A stretch of DNA of 64,000 bases from Calliopsis andreniformis (Eukaryota > Arthropoda > Insecta > Hymenoptera > Andrenidae): contig NW_027480423.1 in the NCBI RefSeq assembly GCF_051401765.1, forward strand, positions 3,162,001-3,226,000, given 5' to 3'. Both the position numbers and the translations under genes were made by a program. Of this stretch, positions 1 through 13,279 are shown piece after piece. The notes beneath the pieces are model-generated. The model was given only the letters and a program-made list of their open reading frames with translations, did not search any database and had not been told where the DNA came from. Position 1 is the stretch's first letter, and the number at the start of each line of letters is the position of its first letter.

Positions 1-1993
1 TAGTTAGGGCCTACGAAGTGAACGCCAGAAGCATAAAATACAATATAAATACAACAGTTTTTCCATCATCTAAAACGAGTAGTTGCAACCAGTATGAAAG
101 TTGTGGTCATTTCTACTTTCCGGGCAACCTAGGCTACACCCTAGGGCGTTGCTCCAACAGGTTGAATAATTAGGGCCTTAGAAGTCAATGCCCGAAGCAT
201 AAAATGCAATAAAAATACAACAGTTTTTCCATCATATAACCGGAATAATTGCAACCAGTTTGAAAGTGATGGTCATTTCTACGTTCCGGGCAACCTCGGC
301 TTCACCCCAGGGCGTTCTTCCACCAGATCGGATAGTTAGGGCCTAAGAAGTGAACGCCAGCAGCATAAAATACAATATAAATATAACAGTTCTTCCATCG
401 TATAAAACGAATAATTGGGAGCAGTGTGAAAATTAAAGTCATTTCAACGTTCCGAGCAATCTAGGTTTCACTCTAGGGCGTTGCTCCACCAGATCGAATA
501 GCTAGGGACTTGGAATTCAACGCCAGAAGAATAAAACACAATATAAGTACAACCGATTTCCCATTGTATAAAATGAATAATTGCAAACATTGTGAAATTA
601 ATGGTCATTTCTACGTTCCGGGCAACCTAGGCGTCACTGTAGGGCGTTGCTCCAACACAGCTAATAGCTACGGCCTTAGAAGTCAACGCCAGAAGCATAA
701 AATACAATATCAATACAACAGCTTTTCCACCGTATAAAATGAATAATTGCAAACAGTGTGAAAGTACTGGTCATTTCTACGTTCCGGGTAACCTAGGCTT
801 CACTCTAGGGCGTTGTTCCACCAGATCGAACAGTTAGGTCCTAAGATGGCAACGCCAGAAGCATAAAATGCAATATAAATATAACAGTTTTTCCATCGTA
901 TAAAACGAATAATAGCAACCAGCGTGAAAGTTATGATCATTTCTACGTTCCGGGCAACCTAGGCTTCACCCCAGGGCGTTCTTCCACCAGATCGGATAGT
1001 TAGGGCCTAAGAAGTGAACGCCAGCAGCATAAAATACAATATAAATACAACAGTTCTTCCATCATATAAAACGAATAATTGCAACCAGTTTGAAAGTTAT
1101 GGTCATTTCTACGTTCCGGGCAACCTAGGCTTCACTCTATGGCGTTCTTCCACCACATCGAATAGCTACGGCCTCGGAAGTCAACGCGTGAAGCATAAAA
1201 TACAATAAAAATACAACAGTCTTTCCATCCTATAACAGGAATAATTACAACCCGTGTGAAAGTGATGGTCATTTGTATGTTCCAGGCAACCTAGGCTTCA
1301 CTCTGGGGCGTTCTTCCACCAGATCTTATTGTTGGGGCCTAAGAAGTCAACGCCAGAAGCATAAGATACAATATAAATACAACAGTTTTTCCATCGTATA
1401 AAACGAATAATTGCAACCAGTGTGAAAGTTATGGTCATTTCTACATTTCGAGCAACCTAGGCGTCACTCTAGGGCGCTGCTCCAACAGATTGCATAGTTA
1501 GGGCCTTAGAAGTCAATGCCCGAAGCATAAAATGCAGTAAAAATACAACAGTTTTTCCATTGTATAGCAGGAATAATTTGCAACCAGTGTGAAGGTTATG
1601 GTCGTATCTACGTTCCGGGCAACCTAGGCATCACTGTAGGGCGTTGGTCCACCAGGTCGGATAGTTAAGTCCTTAGAAGTCAACGCCAGAAGCATAAAAT
1701 ACGATATAAATACAACAGCTTTTCCATCGTATAAAAGGAGTAATTGCAAACAGTGTGAAAGTAATGGTCATTTCTACGTTCCGGGCAACCTAGGCTTCAC
1801 TCTACGGCGTTCTTCCACCAGATCGAATAGCTAGGGCATAAGAAATCAACACCAGAAGAATAAAATACAAAATAAGTGCAACAGCCTTTACACCGTATAA
1901 AACGGATAATTGCAACCTGTGTGAAGGTTATGGTCATATCTACGTTCCGGGCAACCTAGGCTTCACCCTATGGCGTTGTACCACCAGATCGAA
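1..1993. repeat. Mixed satellite monomers before the first S unit
   Basis: Twelve monomers that do not belong to the long higher-order repeat that follows. Several resemble monomers far away rather than their neighbours. The one near 60-170 (GGCTACACCCTAGGG, CCAACAGGTTG) has relatives near 33100-33200 and 63650-63740. The one at about 1000-1165 (AACGCCAGCAGCATAAAATA with GTTCTTCCATCATAT) belongs to the variant seen again at 34540, 51960, 52960, 53955 and 62925. A one-base insertion near 1575 shifts the phase by +1. I see no coding or regulatory content. Confidence 0.85.
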
Positions 1994-4900
1994 TAGTTAG
2001 GGCCTAAGAAGTGAACGCCAGAAGCATAAAATACGATATAAATACAACAGACTTTCCATCGTATAAAACGAATAATTGCAACCAGTGTGATAGTTATGGT
2101 CATTTCTACATTTCGAGCAACCTAGGCTTCACTCTAGGGCGCAGCTCCACCTGATCGAATAGTTAGGGCCTTAGAAGTCAAAGCCAGAAGCATAAAATAC
2201 AATATAAATACAACAGATTTTCCATCGTATAAAACGAATAATTGCAACCAATGTGAAAGTTATGGTCATTTCTACACTTCGAGCAACCTAGGCTTCACTC
2301 TAGGGCGTTGCTCCACCTGATCGAATAGTTAGGGCCTTAGAAGTCAACGCCAGAATAATAAAATACAATATAAATACAACAGTTTTTCCACCATATAAAA
2401 CGAATAATTGCAACCAGTATGAAAGTTACGGTCATTGCTACTTTCCGGGCAACCTAGGCTTCACCCTTGGGCGTTGCTCCAACACAGTGAATAGCTAGGG
2501 CCTTAGAAGTCAATGCCCGAAGCATAAAATGCAATAAAAATACAACAGTTTTTCCATCATATAACAGGAATAATTGCAACCAGTTTGAAAGTGATGGTCA
2601 TTTCTACGTACCGGGCAACATAGGCTTCACTCTAGTGCGTTGCGCCACCAGATCAAACAGTTAGGGCCTTAGAAGTCAACGCCCGAAGCATTAAATACAA
2701 AATAAATAGAACAGTTTTTGCATTTTATAAAACGAATATTTGCTACCAGTGTAAAAGTCATGGTCATTTCTACGTCCTGGGCAACCTAGGTTTCACTCCA
2801 GGGAGTTGCTCCACCTCATCGAATAGTTACGGCCTAAGAAGTCAACGCCAGAAGCATAAAATACAATATAAATACAACAGATTTTCCATCGTATAAAACG
2901 AATAATTGCAACCAGTATGAAACTTATGGTCATTTCTACTTTCCGAGCAACCTAGGCTTCACCCTAGGGCGTTGCTCCAAAAGGTTGAATAGTTAGGGCC
3001 TTAGAAGTCAACGCCCGAACCATCAAATGCAAAAAAAATTCAACAGTGTTTCCATCATATAACAGGAATTATTGCAACCAGTATGAAACTTATGGTCATT
3101 TCTACTTTCCGAGCAACATAGGCTTCACCCTAGGACGTTGCTCCAACAGATTGAATAGTTAGGGCCTTAGAAGTCTACGCCCGAACCATAAAATGCAAAA
3201 AAAATACAACAGTGTTTCCATCATATAACAGGAATAATTGCAACCCGTGTGAAAGTGATGGCCAATTCTACGTTCCGGGCAACCTAGGCTTCACTCTATT
3301 GCGTTGCTCCACCAGATCGAATAGTTAGTGGCTTAGAAGTCAACGCCAGAAGCATAAATTACAATATAAGTAGAACAGCTTTTCCATCGTATATAATGTA
3401 TATTTGCAAACAGTGTGGAAGTAATGGACACTTCTACGTTCCGGGCAACCTAGGCTTCACTCTAGGGTGTTGCCCAACCAGATGGAATTGCTAGCGACTT
3501 AGAATCCAATGCCAGAAGCATAAAATGCAATATAAATTTTACAGCTTTTCCATCGTATAAAAGGTATAATAGCAACCAGTGTGAAAGTTATGGTCATTTC
3601 AACGTTCCGGGCAACCTAGGCTTCACTCTAGGGCGTTGCTCCTACAGATCAAATTGTTAGGGCCTAAGAAGTCAACGCCAGAAGCATAAATTACAATATA
3701 AGTACAACAGCTTTTCCATCGTATGTAATGTATATTTACAAACAGTGTGGAAGTAATGGTCATTTCTACGCTCCGGGCAACCTAGGCTTCACCCTAGGGC
3801 GCTGCTCGACCAGATAGAATAGCTAGGGCCTTAGAAGTCAACGCCCGAAGCATAAAATACAAAATAAATAGAACAGCGTTTCCATCGTATAAAACGAATA
3901 ATTGCAACCAGTATGAAACTTATGGTCATTTCTACTTTCCGAGCAACATAGGCTTCACCCTAGGACGTTGCTCCAACAGATTGAATAGTTAGGGCCTTAG
4001 AAGTCTACGCCCGAACCATAAAATGCAAAAAAAATACAACAGTGTTTCCATCATATAACAGGAATAATTGCAACCCGTGTGAAAGTGATGGTCATTTCTA
4101 CGTTCCAGGCAACCTAGGCTTCACCCTAGGGCGTTGTTCCACCAGATGGAATAGTTAGGGACTAAGAAGTCAACGCCAGAAGCATAAAACACTATATAAA
4201 TACAACAGATTTCCATCATATAAAACGAATAATTGAAACCAGGATGAAAGTTATGGTCATTTCTGCTTTCCAGGCAACCTAGGCTTCACTCTAGGGCGTT
4301 GCTCCACCAGATCGAATAGTTAGGGCCTTAGAAGTCAACGCCAGAAGCACAAAATACAAAATAAATAAAACAGTTTTTCGATCCTATAAAACGAATAATT
4401 GCTGCCAGTGTGAAAGTTGTGGTCATTTCTACGTTCCGCGCAACCTAGGTTTCACCCTAGGGCGTTGTTCCACCAGATGGAATAGTTAGGGCCTAAGAAG
4501 TCAACGCCAGAAGCATAAAATACGATAGAAATACAACAGCTTTTCCATCGTATAAAACGAATAATTGCAACCAGTATGAAACTTATGGTCATTTCTACTT
4601 TCCGAGCAACCTAGGCTTCACCCTAGGGCGTTGCTCCAACGGATTGAATAGTTAGGGCCTTAGAAGTCAACGCCCGAACCATAAAATGCAAAAAAAATAC
4701 AACAGTGTTTCCATCATATAACAGGAATAATTGCAACCAGTTTGAAAGTGATGGCCAATTCTACGTTCCGGGCAACCTAGGTTTCACACCAGTGCGTTGC
4801 TCCACCAGAAGGAATAGTTACGGCCTAAGAAGTCGACGCCAGAAGCATAAAATACGATATAAATACAACAGCTTTTCCATCGAATAAAACGAATAATTGC

Positions 4901-5976
4901 AACCAGTGTGAAAGTAATGGTCATTTCTACGTTCCGAGCACCCTAGGCGTCACTCTAGGGCGTTGCTCCACCAGATCGAATAGGTTGGTCCTTAGAAGTA
5001 AACGCCAGAAGCATAAAATACGATATAAATACAACAACGTTTCCATCGTATAAAACGAATAATTGCAACCAGTGTGAAAGTTATGGTCATTTCTACATTC
5101 CGAGCAACCTAGGATTCACTCTAGGGCGCTCCTCCACCAGATCGAATAGTTAGGTCCTTAGAAGTAAACGCCAGAAGCATAAAATACGATATAAATGCAA
5201 CTGCGTTTCCATCGTATAAAACGAATAATTGCAACCAGTGTGAAAGTTATGGTCATTTCTACATTCCGAGCAACCTAGGATTCACTCTAGGGCGTTGTTC
5301 CACCAGATCGAATAGTTAGGGCCTAAGAAGTGAACGCCAGAAGCATAAAATGCAATAAAAATACAACAGTTTTTCCATCGTATAACAGGATTAATTGCAA
5401 CCAGTTTGGAAGTGATGGTCATTTCTCCTTTCCGGGCAACCTAGGCTTCACTCTAGGGCGTTGCTCCACCAGATCGACTAGCTAGGGCCTTAGAAGTCAA
5501 CGCCAGAAGCATAAAATACAATATAAATACAACAGTTTTTCCATCGTATAAAACGAATAATTGCAACCTGTAAGAAACTGATGGTCATTTCTACTTTCCG
5601 AGCAACCTAGGCTTCACCCTAGGGCGTTGCTCCAACAGATTGAATAGTTAGGGCCTTAGAAGTCAACGCCCGAAGCATAAAATGCAATAAAAATACAACA
5701 GTGTTTCCATCATATAAAACGCATAATTGCAACCAGTATGAAACTTATGGTCATTTCTACTTTCCGAGCAAGCTAGGCTTCACCCTAGGGCGTTGCTCCA
5801 ACAGATTCAATAGTTAGGGCCTTAGAAGTCAACGCCCGAAGCATAAAATGCAATAAAAATACAACAGAGTTTCCATGGTATAAAACGAATAATTGCTACC
5901 AGTCTGAAAGTTATGGCCATTTCTACGTTCCGGGCAACCTAGGCTTCACCCTAGGGCGTTGTTCCACCAGATCGAA
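1994..5976. repeat. Higher-order repeat S, copy 1 (24 monomers, 3983 bp)
   Basis: This multi-monomer unit is repeated almost base for base in the next 3.8 kb. It opens with a monomer marked by ACGATATAAATACAACAGAC and GGGCGCAGCTCCACCTGATC. It passes through recognisable variants (GCCAGAATAATAAAATACAA near 2350, TTTTGCATTTTATAAAACG near 2717, GAAACCAGGATGAAAG near 4235, AGGTTGGTCCTTAG near 4983). It closes with the monomer carrying ACAGAGTTTCCATGG near 5863. Matching positions in copy 2 lie 3983 bp downstream before the extra monomer at 2990-3155, and 3817 bp downstream (23 x 166 minus 1) after it. Scattered single substitutions separate the copies, for example at about 3654, 3937 and 5903. 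Confidence 0.88.
2990..3155. repeat. Extra chimeric monomer inside S copy 1
   Basis: S copy 1 has one monomer here that is missing from the copies at 5977 and 15769. The distance from the unit start to the landmark AAGTCTACGCCCGAACC is 1177 bp in copy 1 but 1011 bp in both others. The monomer looks recombinant. Its first half is of the type with CATATAACAGGAAT. Its second half switches to CCAGTATGAAACTTATGG and CAACATAGGCTTCACCCTAG, and matches the monomer at about 3905-3990. Unequal exchange or conversion within the unit is the simplest reading. Confidence 0.75.
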
Positions 5977-8900
5977 TAGTTAGGGCCTAAGAAGTGAACG
6001 CCAGAAGCATAAAATACGATATAAATACAACAGACTTTCCATGGTATAAAACGAATAATTGCAACCAGTGTGATAGTTATGGTCATTTCTACATTTCGAG
6101 CAACCTAGGCTTCACTCTAGGGCGCAGCTCCACCTGATCGAATAGTTAGGGCCTTAGAAGTCAAAGCCAGAAGCATAAAATACAATATAAATACAACAGA
6201 TTTTCCATCGTATAAAACGAATAATTGCAACCAATGTGAAAGTTATGGTCATTTCTACACTTCGAGCAACCTAGGCTTCACTCTAGGGCGTTGCTCCACC
6301 TGATCGAATAGTTAGGGCCTTAGAAGTCAACGCCAGAATAATAAAATACAATATAAATACAACAGTTTTTCCACCATATAAAACGAATAATTGCAACCAG
6401 TATGAAAGTTACGGTCATTGCTACTTTCCGGGCAACCTAGGCTTCACCCTTGGGCGTTGCTCCAACACAGTGAATAGCTAGGGCCTTAGAAGTCAATGCC
6501 CGAAGCATAAAATGCAATAAAAATACAACAGTTTTTCCATCATATAACAGGAATAATTGCAACCAGTTTGAAAGTGATGGTCATTTCTACGTACCGGGCA
6601 ACATAGGCTTCACTCTAGTGCGTTGCGCCACCAGAGCAAACAGTTAGGGCCTTAGAAGTCAACGCCCGAAGCATTAAATACAAAATAAATAGAACAGTTT
6701 TTGCATTTTATAAAACGAATATTTGCTACCAGTGTAAAAGTCATGGTCATTTCTACGTCCTGGGCAACCTAGGTCTCACTCCAGGGAGTTGCTCCACCTC
6801 ATCGAATAGTTACGGCCTAAGAAGTCAACGCCAGAAGCATAAAATACAATATAAATACAACAGATTTTCCATCGTATAAAACGAATAATTGCAACCAGTA
6901 TGAAACTTATGGTCATTTCTACTTTCCGAGCAACCTAGGCTTCACCCTAGGACGTTGCTCCAACAGATTGAATAGTTAGGGCCTTAGAAGTCTACGCCCG
7001 AACCATAAAATGCAAAAAAAATACAACAGTGTTTCCATCATATAACAGGAATAATTGCAACCCGTGTGAAAGTGATGGCCAATTCTACGTTCCGGGCAAC
7101 CTAGGCTTCACTCTATTGCGTTGCTCCACCAGATCGAATAGTTAGTGGCTTAGAAGTCAACGCCAGAAGCATAAATTACAATATAAGTAGAACAGCTTTT
7201 CCATCGTATATAATGTATATTTGCAAACAGTGTGGAAGTAATGGACACTTCTACGTTCCGGGCAACCTAGGCTTCACTCTAGGGTGTTGCCCAACCAGAT
7301 GGAATTGCTAGCGACTTAGAATCCAATGCCAGAAGCATAAAATGCAATATAAATTTTACAGCTTTTCCATCGTATAAAAGGTATAATAGCAACCAGTGTG
7401 AAAGTTATGGTCATTTCAACGTTCCGGGCAACCTAGGCTTCACTCTAGGGCGTTGCTCCTACAGATCAAATAGTTAGGGCCTAAGAAGTCAACGCTAGAA
7501 GCATAAATTACAATATAAGTACAACAGCTTTTCCATCGTATGTAATGTATATTTACAAACAGTGTAGAAGTAATGGTCATTTCTACGCTCCGGGCAACCT
7601 AGGCTTCACCCTAGGGCGCTGCTCGACCAGATAGAATAGCTAGGGCCTTAGAAGTCAACGCCCGAAGCATAAAATACAAAATAAATAGAACAGCGTTTCC
7701 ATCGTATAAAACGAATAATTGCAACCAGTATGAAACTTATGGTCATTTCTTCTTTCCGAGCAACATAGGCTTCACCCTAGGACGTTGCTCCAACAGATTG
7801 AATAGTTAGGGCCTTAGAAGTCTACGCCCGAACCATAAAATGCAAAAAAAATACAACAGTGTTTCCATCATATAACAGGAATAATTGCAACCCGTGTGAA
7901 AGTGATGGTCATTTCTAGGTTCCAGGCAACCTAGGCTTCACCCTAGGGCGTTGTTCCACCAGATGGAATAGTTAGGGACTAAGAAGTCAACGCCAGAAGC
8001 ATAAAACACTATATAAATACAACAGATTTCCATCATATAAAACGAATAATTGAAACCAGGATGAAAGTTATGGTCATTTCTGCTTTCCAGGCAACCTAGG
8101 CTTCACTCTAGGGCGTTGCTCCACCAGATCGAATAGTTAGGGCCTTAGAAGTCAACGCCAGAAGCATAAAATACAAAATAAATAAAACAGTTTTTCGATC
8201 CTATAAAACGAATAATTGCTACCAGTGTGAAAGTTGTGGTCATTTCTACGTTCCGCGCAACCTAGGTTTCACCCTAGGGCGTTGTTCCACCAGATGGAAT
8301 AGTTAGGGCCTAAGAAGTCAACGCCAGAAGCATAAAATACGATATAAATACAACAGCTTTTCCATCGTATAAAACGAATAATTGCAACCAGTATGAAACT
8401 TATGGTCATTTCTACTTTCCGAGCAACCTAGGCTTCACCCTAGGGCGTTGCTCCAACGGATTGAATAGTTAGGGCCTTAGAAGTCAACGCCCGAACCATA
8501 AAATGCAAAAAAAATACAACAGTGTTTCCATCATATAACAGGAATAATTGCAACCAGTTTGAAAGTGATGGCCAATTCTACGTTCCGGGCAACCTAGGTT
8601 TCACACCAGTGCGTTGCTCCACCAGAAGGAATAGTTACGGCCTAAGAAGTCGACGCCAGAAGCATAAAATACGATATAAATACAACAGCTTTTCCATCGA
8701 ATAAAACGAATAATTGCAACCAGTGTGAAAGTAATGGTCATTTCTACGTTCCGAGCACCCTAGGCGTCACTCTAGGGCGTTGCTCCACCAGATCGAATAG
8801 GTTGGTCCTTAGAAGTAAACGCCAGAAGCATAAAATACGATATAAATACAACAACGTTTCCATCGTATAAAACGAATAATTGCAACCAGTGTGAAAGTTA

Positions 8901-9793
8901 TGGTCATTTCTACATTCCGAGCAACCTAGGATTCACTCTAGGGCGCTCCTCCACCAGATCGAATAGTTAGGTCCTTAGAAGTAAACGCCAGAAGCATAAA
9001 ATACGATATAAATGCAACTGCGTTTCCATCGTATAAAACGAATAATTGCAACCAGTGTGAAAGTTATGGTCATTTCTACATTCCGAGCAACCTAGGATTC
9101 ACTCTAGGGCGTTGTTCCACCAGATCGAATAGTTAGGGCCTAAGAAGTGAACGCCAGAAGCATAAAATGCAATAAAAATACAACAGTTTTTCCATCGTAT
9201 AACAGGATTAATTGCAACCAGTTTGGAAGTGATGGTCATTTCTCCTTTCCGGGCAACCTAGGCTTCACTCTAGGGCGTTGCTCCACCAGATCGACTAGCT
9301 AGGGCCTTAGAAGTCAACGCCAGAAGCATAAAATACAATATAAATACAACAGTTTTTCCATCGTATAAAACGAATAATTGCAACCAGTAAGAAACTGATG
9401 GTCATTTCTACTTTCCGAGCAACCTAGGCTTCACCCTAGGGCGTTGCTCCAACAGATTGAATAGTTAGGGCCTTAGAAGTCAACGCCCGAAGCATAAAAT
9501 GCAATAAAAATACAACAGTGTTTCCATCATATAAAACGCATAATTGCAACCAGTATGAAACTTATGGTCATTTCTACTTTCCGAGCAAGCTAGGCTTCAC
9601 CCTAGGGCGTTGCTCCAACAGATTCAATAGTTAGGGCCTTAGAAGTCAACGCCCGAAGCATAAAATGCAATAAAAATACAACAGAGTTTCCATGGTATAA
9701 AACGAATAATTGCTACCAGTGTGAAAGTTATGGCCATTTCTACGTTCCGGGCAACCTAGGCTTCACCCTAGGGCGTTGTTCCACCAGATCGAA
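5977..9793. repeat. Higher-order repeat S, copy 2 (23 monomers, 3817 bp)
   Basis: Direct tandem copy of 1994-5976 without the extra monomer. The order of diagnostic monomers is kept throughout. Substitutions relative to copy 1 include those near 6055 (ATGG for ATCG), 6636 (CCAGAGCAAAC for CCAGATCAAAC), 7496 (CGCTAGAAGC for CGCCAGAAGC), 7750 (TTTCTTCTTTCC) and 7918 (CTAGGTTCC). At the end it joins block B at about 9794, where copy 1 instead restarted S. Confidence 0.88.
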
Positions 9794-12700
9794 TAGTTAG
9801 GGCCTAAGAAGTCAACGCCAGAAGCATAAAATACAATATAAATGTAACAGTTTTTCCATCGTATAAAACGAATAATAGCAACCAGTGTGAAAGTTGTGGT
9901 CATTTCTACTTTCCGGGCAACCTAGGCTTCTCCCTAGGGCGTCGCTCCATCAGATTGAATAGTGAGGGCCTTAGAAGGTAATGACCGAAGCATAAAATGC
10001 AATAGAAGTACAACAGTTTTTCCGTCATATAACTGGAATAATTGCAACCAGTTTGAAAGTGATGGTCATTTCTACGTTGCGGGCAACCTATGCTTCACTC
10101 TCGGGCGTTGCTCCACCGGATCGAGTAGTTAGTACCTTAGAAGTCAACGCCAGAAGCATAAAATACAATATAAATACAACAGCTTTTCCATCGTATATAA
10201 TGTATATTTGCAAACAGTGTGAAAGTAATGGTCATTTCCATGTTCCGGGCAACCTAGGCTTCACACTAGGGCGTTGTTCCACCAGATCGAATAGTTAGGG
10301 CCTAAGAACTCAACGCCAGAAGCATACAATACGATATAAATGCAAAAGCTTTTCCATCGTATAAAACGAATAATTGCAACCAGTGTGAATGTAATGGTCG
10401 TTTCTACGTTCCGGGCAAACTAGGCTTCACTCTAGGGCGTTGCTCCATCAGACCGAATAGTTAGGGCCTTAGAAATCAACGCCAGAAGCATAAAATACAA
10501 TAAAGATGCAACAGTTTTTCCATCGTAAAACAGGAATAATTGCAACCAGGGTGAAGGTAATGGTCATTTCTACGTTCCGGGCAACGTAGGTTTCACTCTA
10601 AGGCGTTGTTCCACCAGATCGAATAGTTAGGGCCTAAGAAGTCAACGCCAGAAGCATAAAATACAATATAAATGTAACAGCTTTTCCATCGTATAAAACG
10701 AATAATAGCAACCAGTGTGAAAGTTATGGTCATTTCTACGTTCCGGGCAACCTAGGTTTCACTCTAGGGCGTTGCTCTACCAGATCGAATAGCTAGGGAC
10801 TTAGAATTCAACGCCAGAAGGATAAAATACAATATAAGTACAACAGTTATTCCATCGTATAAAATGAGTAGTTGCAAACATTGTGAAAGTAATGGTCATT
10901 TCTACGTTCCGGGCAACCTAGGCGTCACTCTAGGGCGTTGCTCCACCACATCTAATAGCTACGACCTTAGAAGTCAACGCCAGATGCATACAATACAATA
11001 TAAATACAGCAGCTTTTCCATCGTACAAAATGAATAATAGCAATCAGTGTGAAAGTAATGGTCATTTCTACGTTTCGGGCAACCTAGGCTTCACTCTAGG
11101 GCGGTGCTCCACCAGATCAAATAGTTAGGGCCTAAGAAGTCAACGCCAGAAGCATGAAATACAACATAAATACAACAGATTTTCCATCGTATATAATGTA
11201 TATTTGCAAACAGTGTGAAAGTAATGGTCATTTCTATGTACCGGGCAACCTAGGCCCCACTCTCGGGCGTTGCTCCACCAAATCAAATAGCTAGGGCCTT
11301 AGAGGTCAACGCCAGAAGCATAAAATACAATAAAGATGCAAAAGTTTTTCCATCGTATAACAGGAATAACTGCAAACAGTGCGAAAGTAATGGTCATTTC
11401 CATGTTCCGGGCAACCTAGTCTTCACTCTAGGGCGTTGTTCCACCAGATCGAATAATTAGGGTCTAAGAAGTCAACACCAGAAGAATAAAATACAATATA
11501 AGTACAAAAGCTTTTCCATCGTATAAAATGAGTAATTGCAAACATTGTGAAAGTAATGGTCATTTCTACGTTCCGGGCCACCTAGGCGTCACTCTAGGGC
11601 GTTGCTCCACCACATCTAATAGCTACGGCCTTAGAAGTCAACCCCAGATGAATAAAATACAATAAAGATGCCACAGCTTTTCCATCGTATAAAACGAATA
11701 ATTGCAACCAGTGTGAAAGTTATGGTCATTTCTACGTTCCGGGCAACCTAGGCTTCACTCTATGGCGTTGCGCCACCAGATCGAATAGTTAGGGCCTTAG
11801 AAGTCAACGCCCGAAGCATGAAATACAAAATAAATAAAACAGTTTTTCCATCGTATAAAACGAATAATTGCAACCAGTATGAAAGTTAACGTCATTTCTA
11901 CTTTCCGGGCAACATAGGCTTCACCCTCGGTCGTTGCACCAACAGATTGAATAGTTAGGGCCTTAGAAGTCAACGCCCGAAGCATAAAATACAAAATAAA
12001 TAGAACAGTTTTTCCATCGTATAAAACGAATAATTGCTACCAGTATGAAACTTATGGTCATTTCTACTTTCCGAGCATGCTAGGCTTCACCCTAGGGCGT
12101 TGCTCCAACAGATTCAATAGTTAGGACCTTAGAAGTGAACGCCCGAACCATAAAATGCAAAAAAAATACAACAGTGTTTCCATCATATAACAGGAATAAT
12201 TGCAACCAGTTTGAAAGTGATGGCCAATTCTACGTTCCGGGCAACCTAGGCTTCTCTCTAGGGCGTTGCTCCACAAGATCGAATAGATAGTGCCTTAGAA
12301 GTCAATGCCAGAAGCATAAAATACAATATAAATACAACAGTTTTTCCATCGTATAAAACGAATAATTGCAGCCAGTATGAATCTTATGGTCATTTCTACT
12401 TTCCGAGCAACCTAGGCTTCACCCTGAGGCGTTTGTCCAACAGATTGAATAGTTAGGGCCTTAGAAGTCAACCACCGAACCATAAAATGCAAAAAAAATA
12501 CAACAGTGTTTCCCACATATAACAGGAATAATTGCAACCAGTTTGAAAGTGATGGCCAATTCTACGTTCCGGGAAACCTAGGCTTCTCTCTAGGGCGTTG
12601 CTCCACCAGATCGAATAGATAGTGCCTTAGAAGTCAACGCTAGAAGCATAAAATACAATCTAAATACAACAGTTTTTCCATCGTATAAAACGAATAATTG

Positions 12701-13279
12701 CAACCAGTATGAAACTTATGGTCATTTTTACTTTCCGAGCAACCTAGGCTTCACCCTAGGGCCTTGCTCCAACAGATTGAATAGATAGGGCCTTAGAAGT
12801 CAACGCCCAAACCATAAAATGCAAAAAAAATACAACAGTGTTTCCATCATATATCAGGAATATTTGCAACCAGTTTGAAAGTGATGGCCAAATCTACGTT
12901 CCGGGCAACCTAGGTTTCACTCCAGGGCGTTGCTCGACCAGACCGAATAGTTACGGCCTAAGATGTCAACGCCAGAAGCATAAAACACGATATAAATACA
13001 ACAGCTTTTCCATCGTATAAAACGAATAAGTGCAACCAGTGTGAAAGTTATGGTCATTTCTACTTTCCGAGCAACCTAGACTTCATCCTAGGGCGTTGCT
13101 CCAACAGATTGAATAGTTAGGGCCTTAGAAGTCAACGCCCGAAGCATAAAATGCAATAAAAATACAACAGAGTTTCCATGGTATAAAACGAATAATTGCT
13201 ACCAGTGTGAAAGTTATGGCCATTTCTACGTTCCGGGCAACCTAGGCTTCACCCTAGGGCGTTGTTCCACCAGATCGAA
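9794..13279. repeat. Block B, copy 1 (about 21 monomers)
   Basis: A second ordered series of monomers. It begins with TATAAATGTAACAGTTTTTCC and GGCTTCTCCCTAGGGCGTCG. It continues through TATAAATGCAAAAGC (10339), GCAACGTAGGTTTCACTCTA (10583), GCCAGAAGGATAAAATAC (10811), GGCGGTGCTCCACCAGATC (11100), GATGAATAAAATACAATAAA (11647) and GAAGCATGAAATACAAAAT (11812). Part of it (9794-12781) recurs at 22075-25062, offset 12281 bp (74 x 166 minus 3). The last monomer (about 13114-13279) is the terminal monomer of unit S (ACAGAGTTTCCATGG), so a short S remnant separates this copy from the next partial B copy. Confidence 0.82.

Noticed and set aside
10053..10298. Open frame of 81 codons on the plus strand, similar in form to one at 63666
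   Set aside because: Both start at the GAAAGT-ATG phase of the monomer and read through chance loss of one stop. They are satellite frames, not a gene pair.
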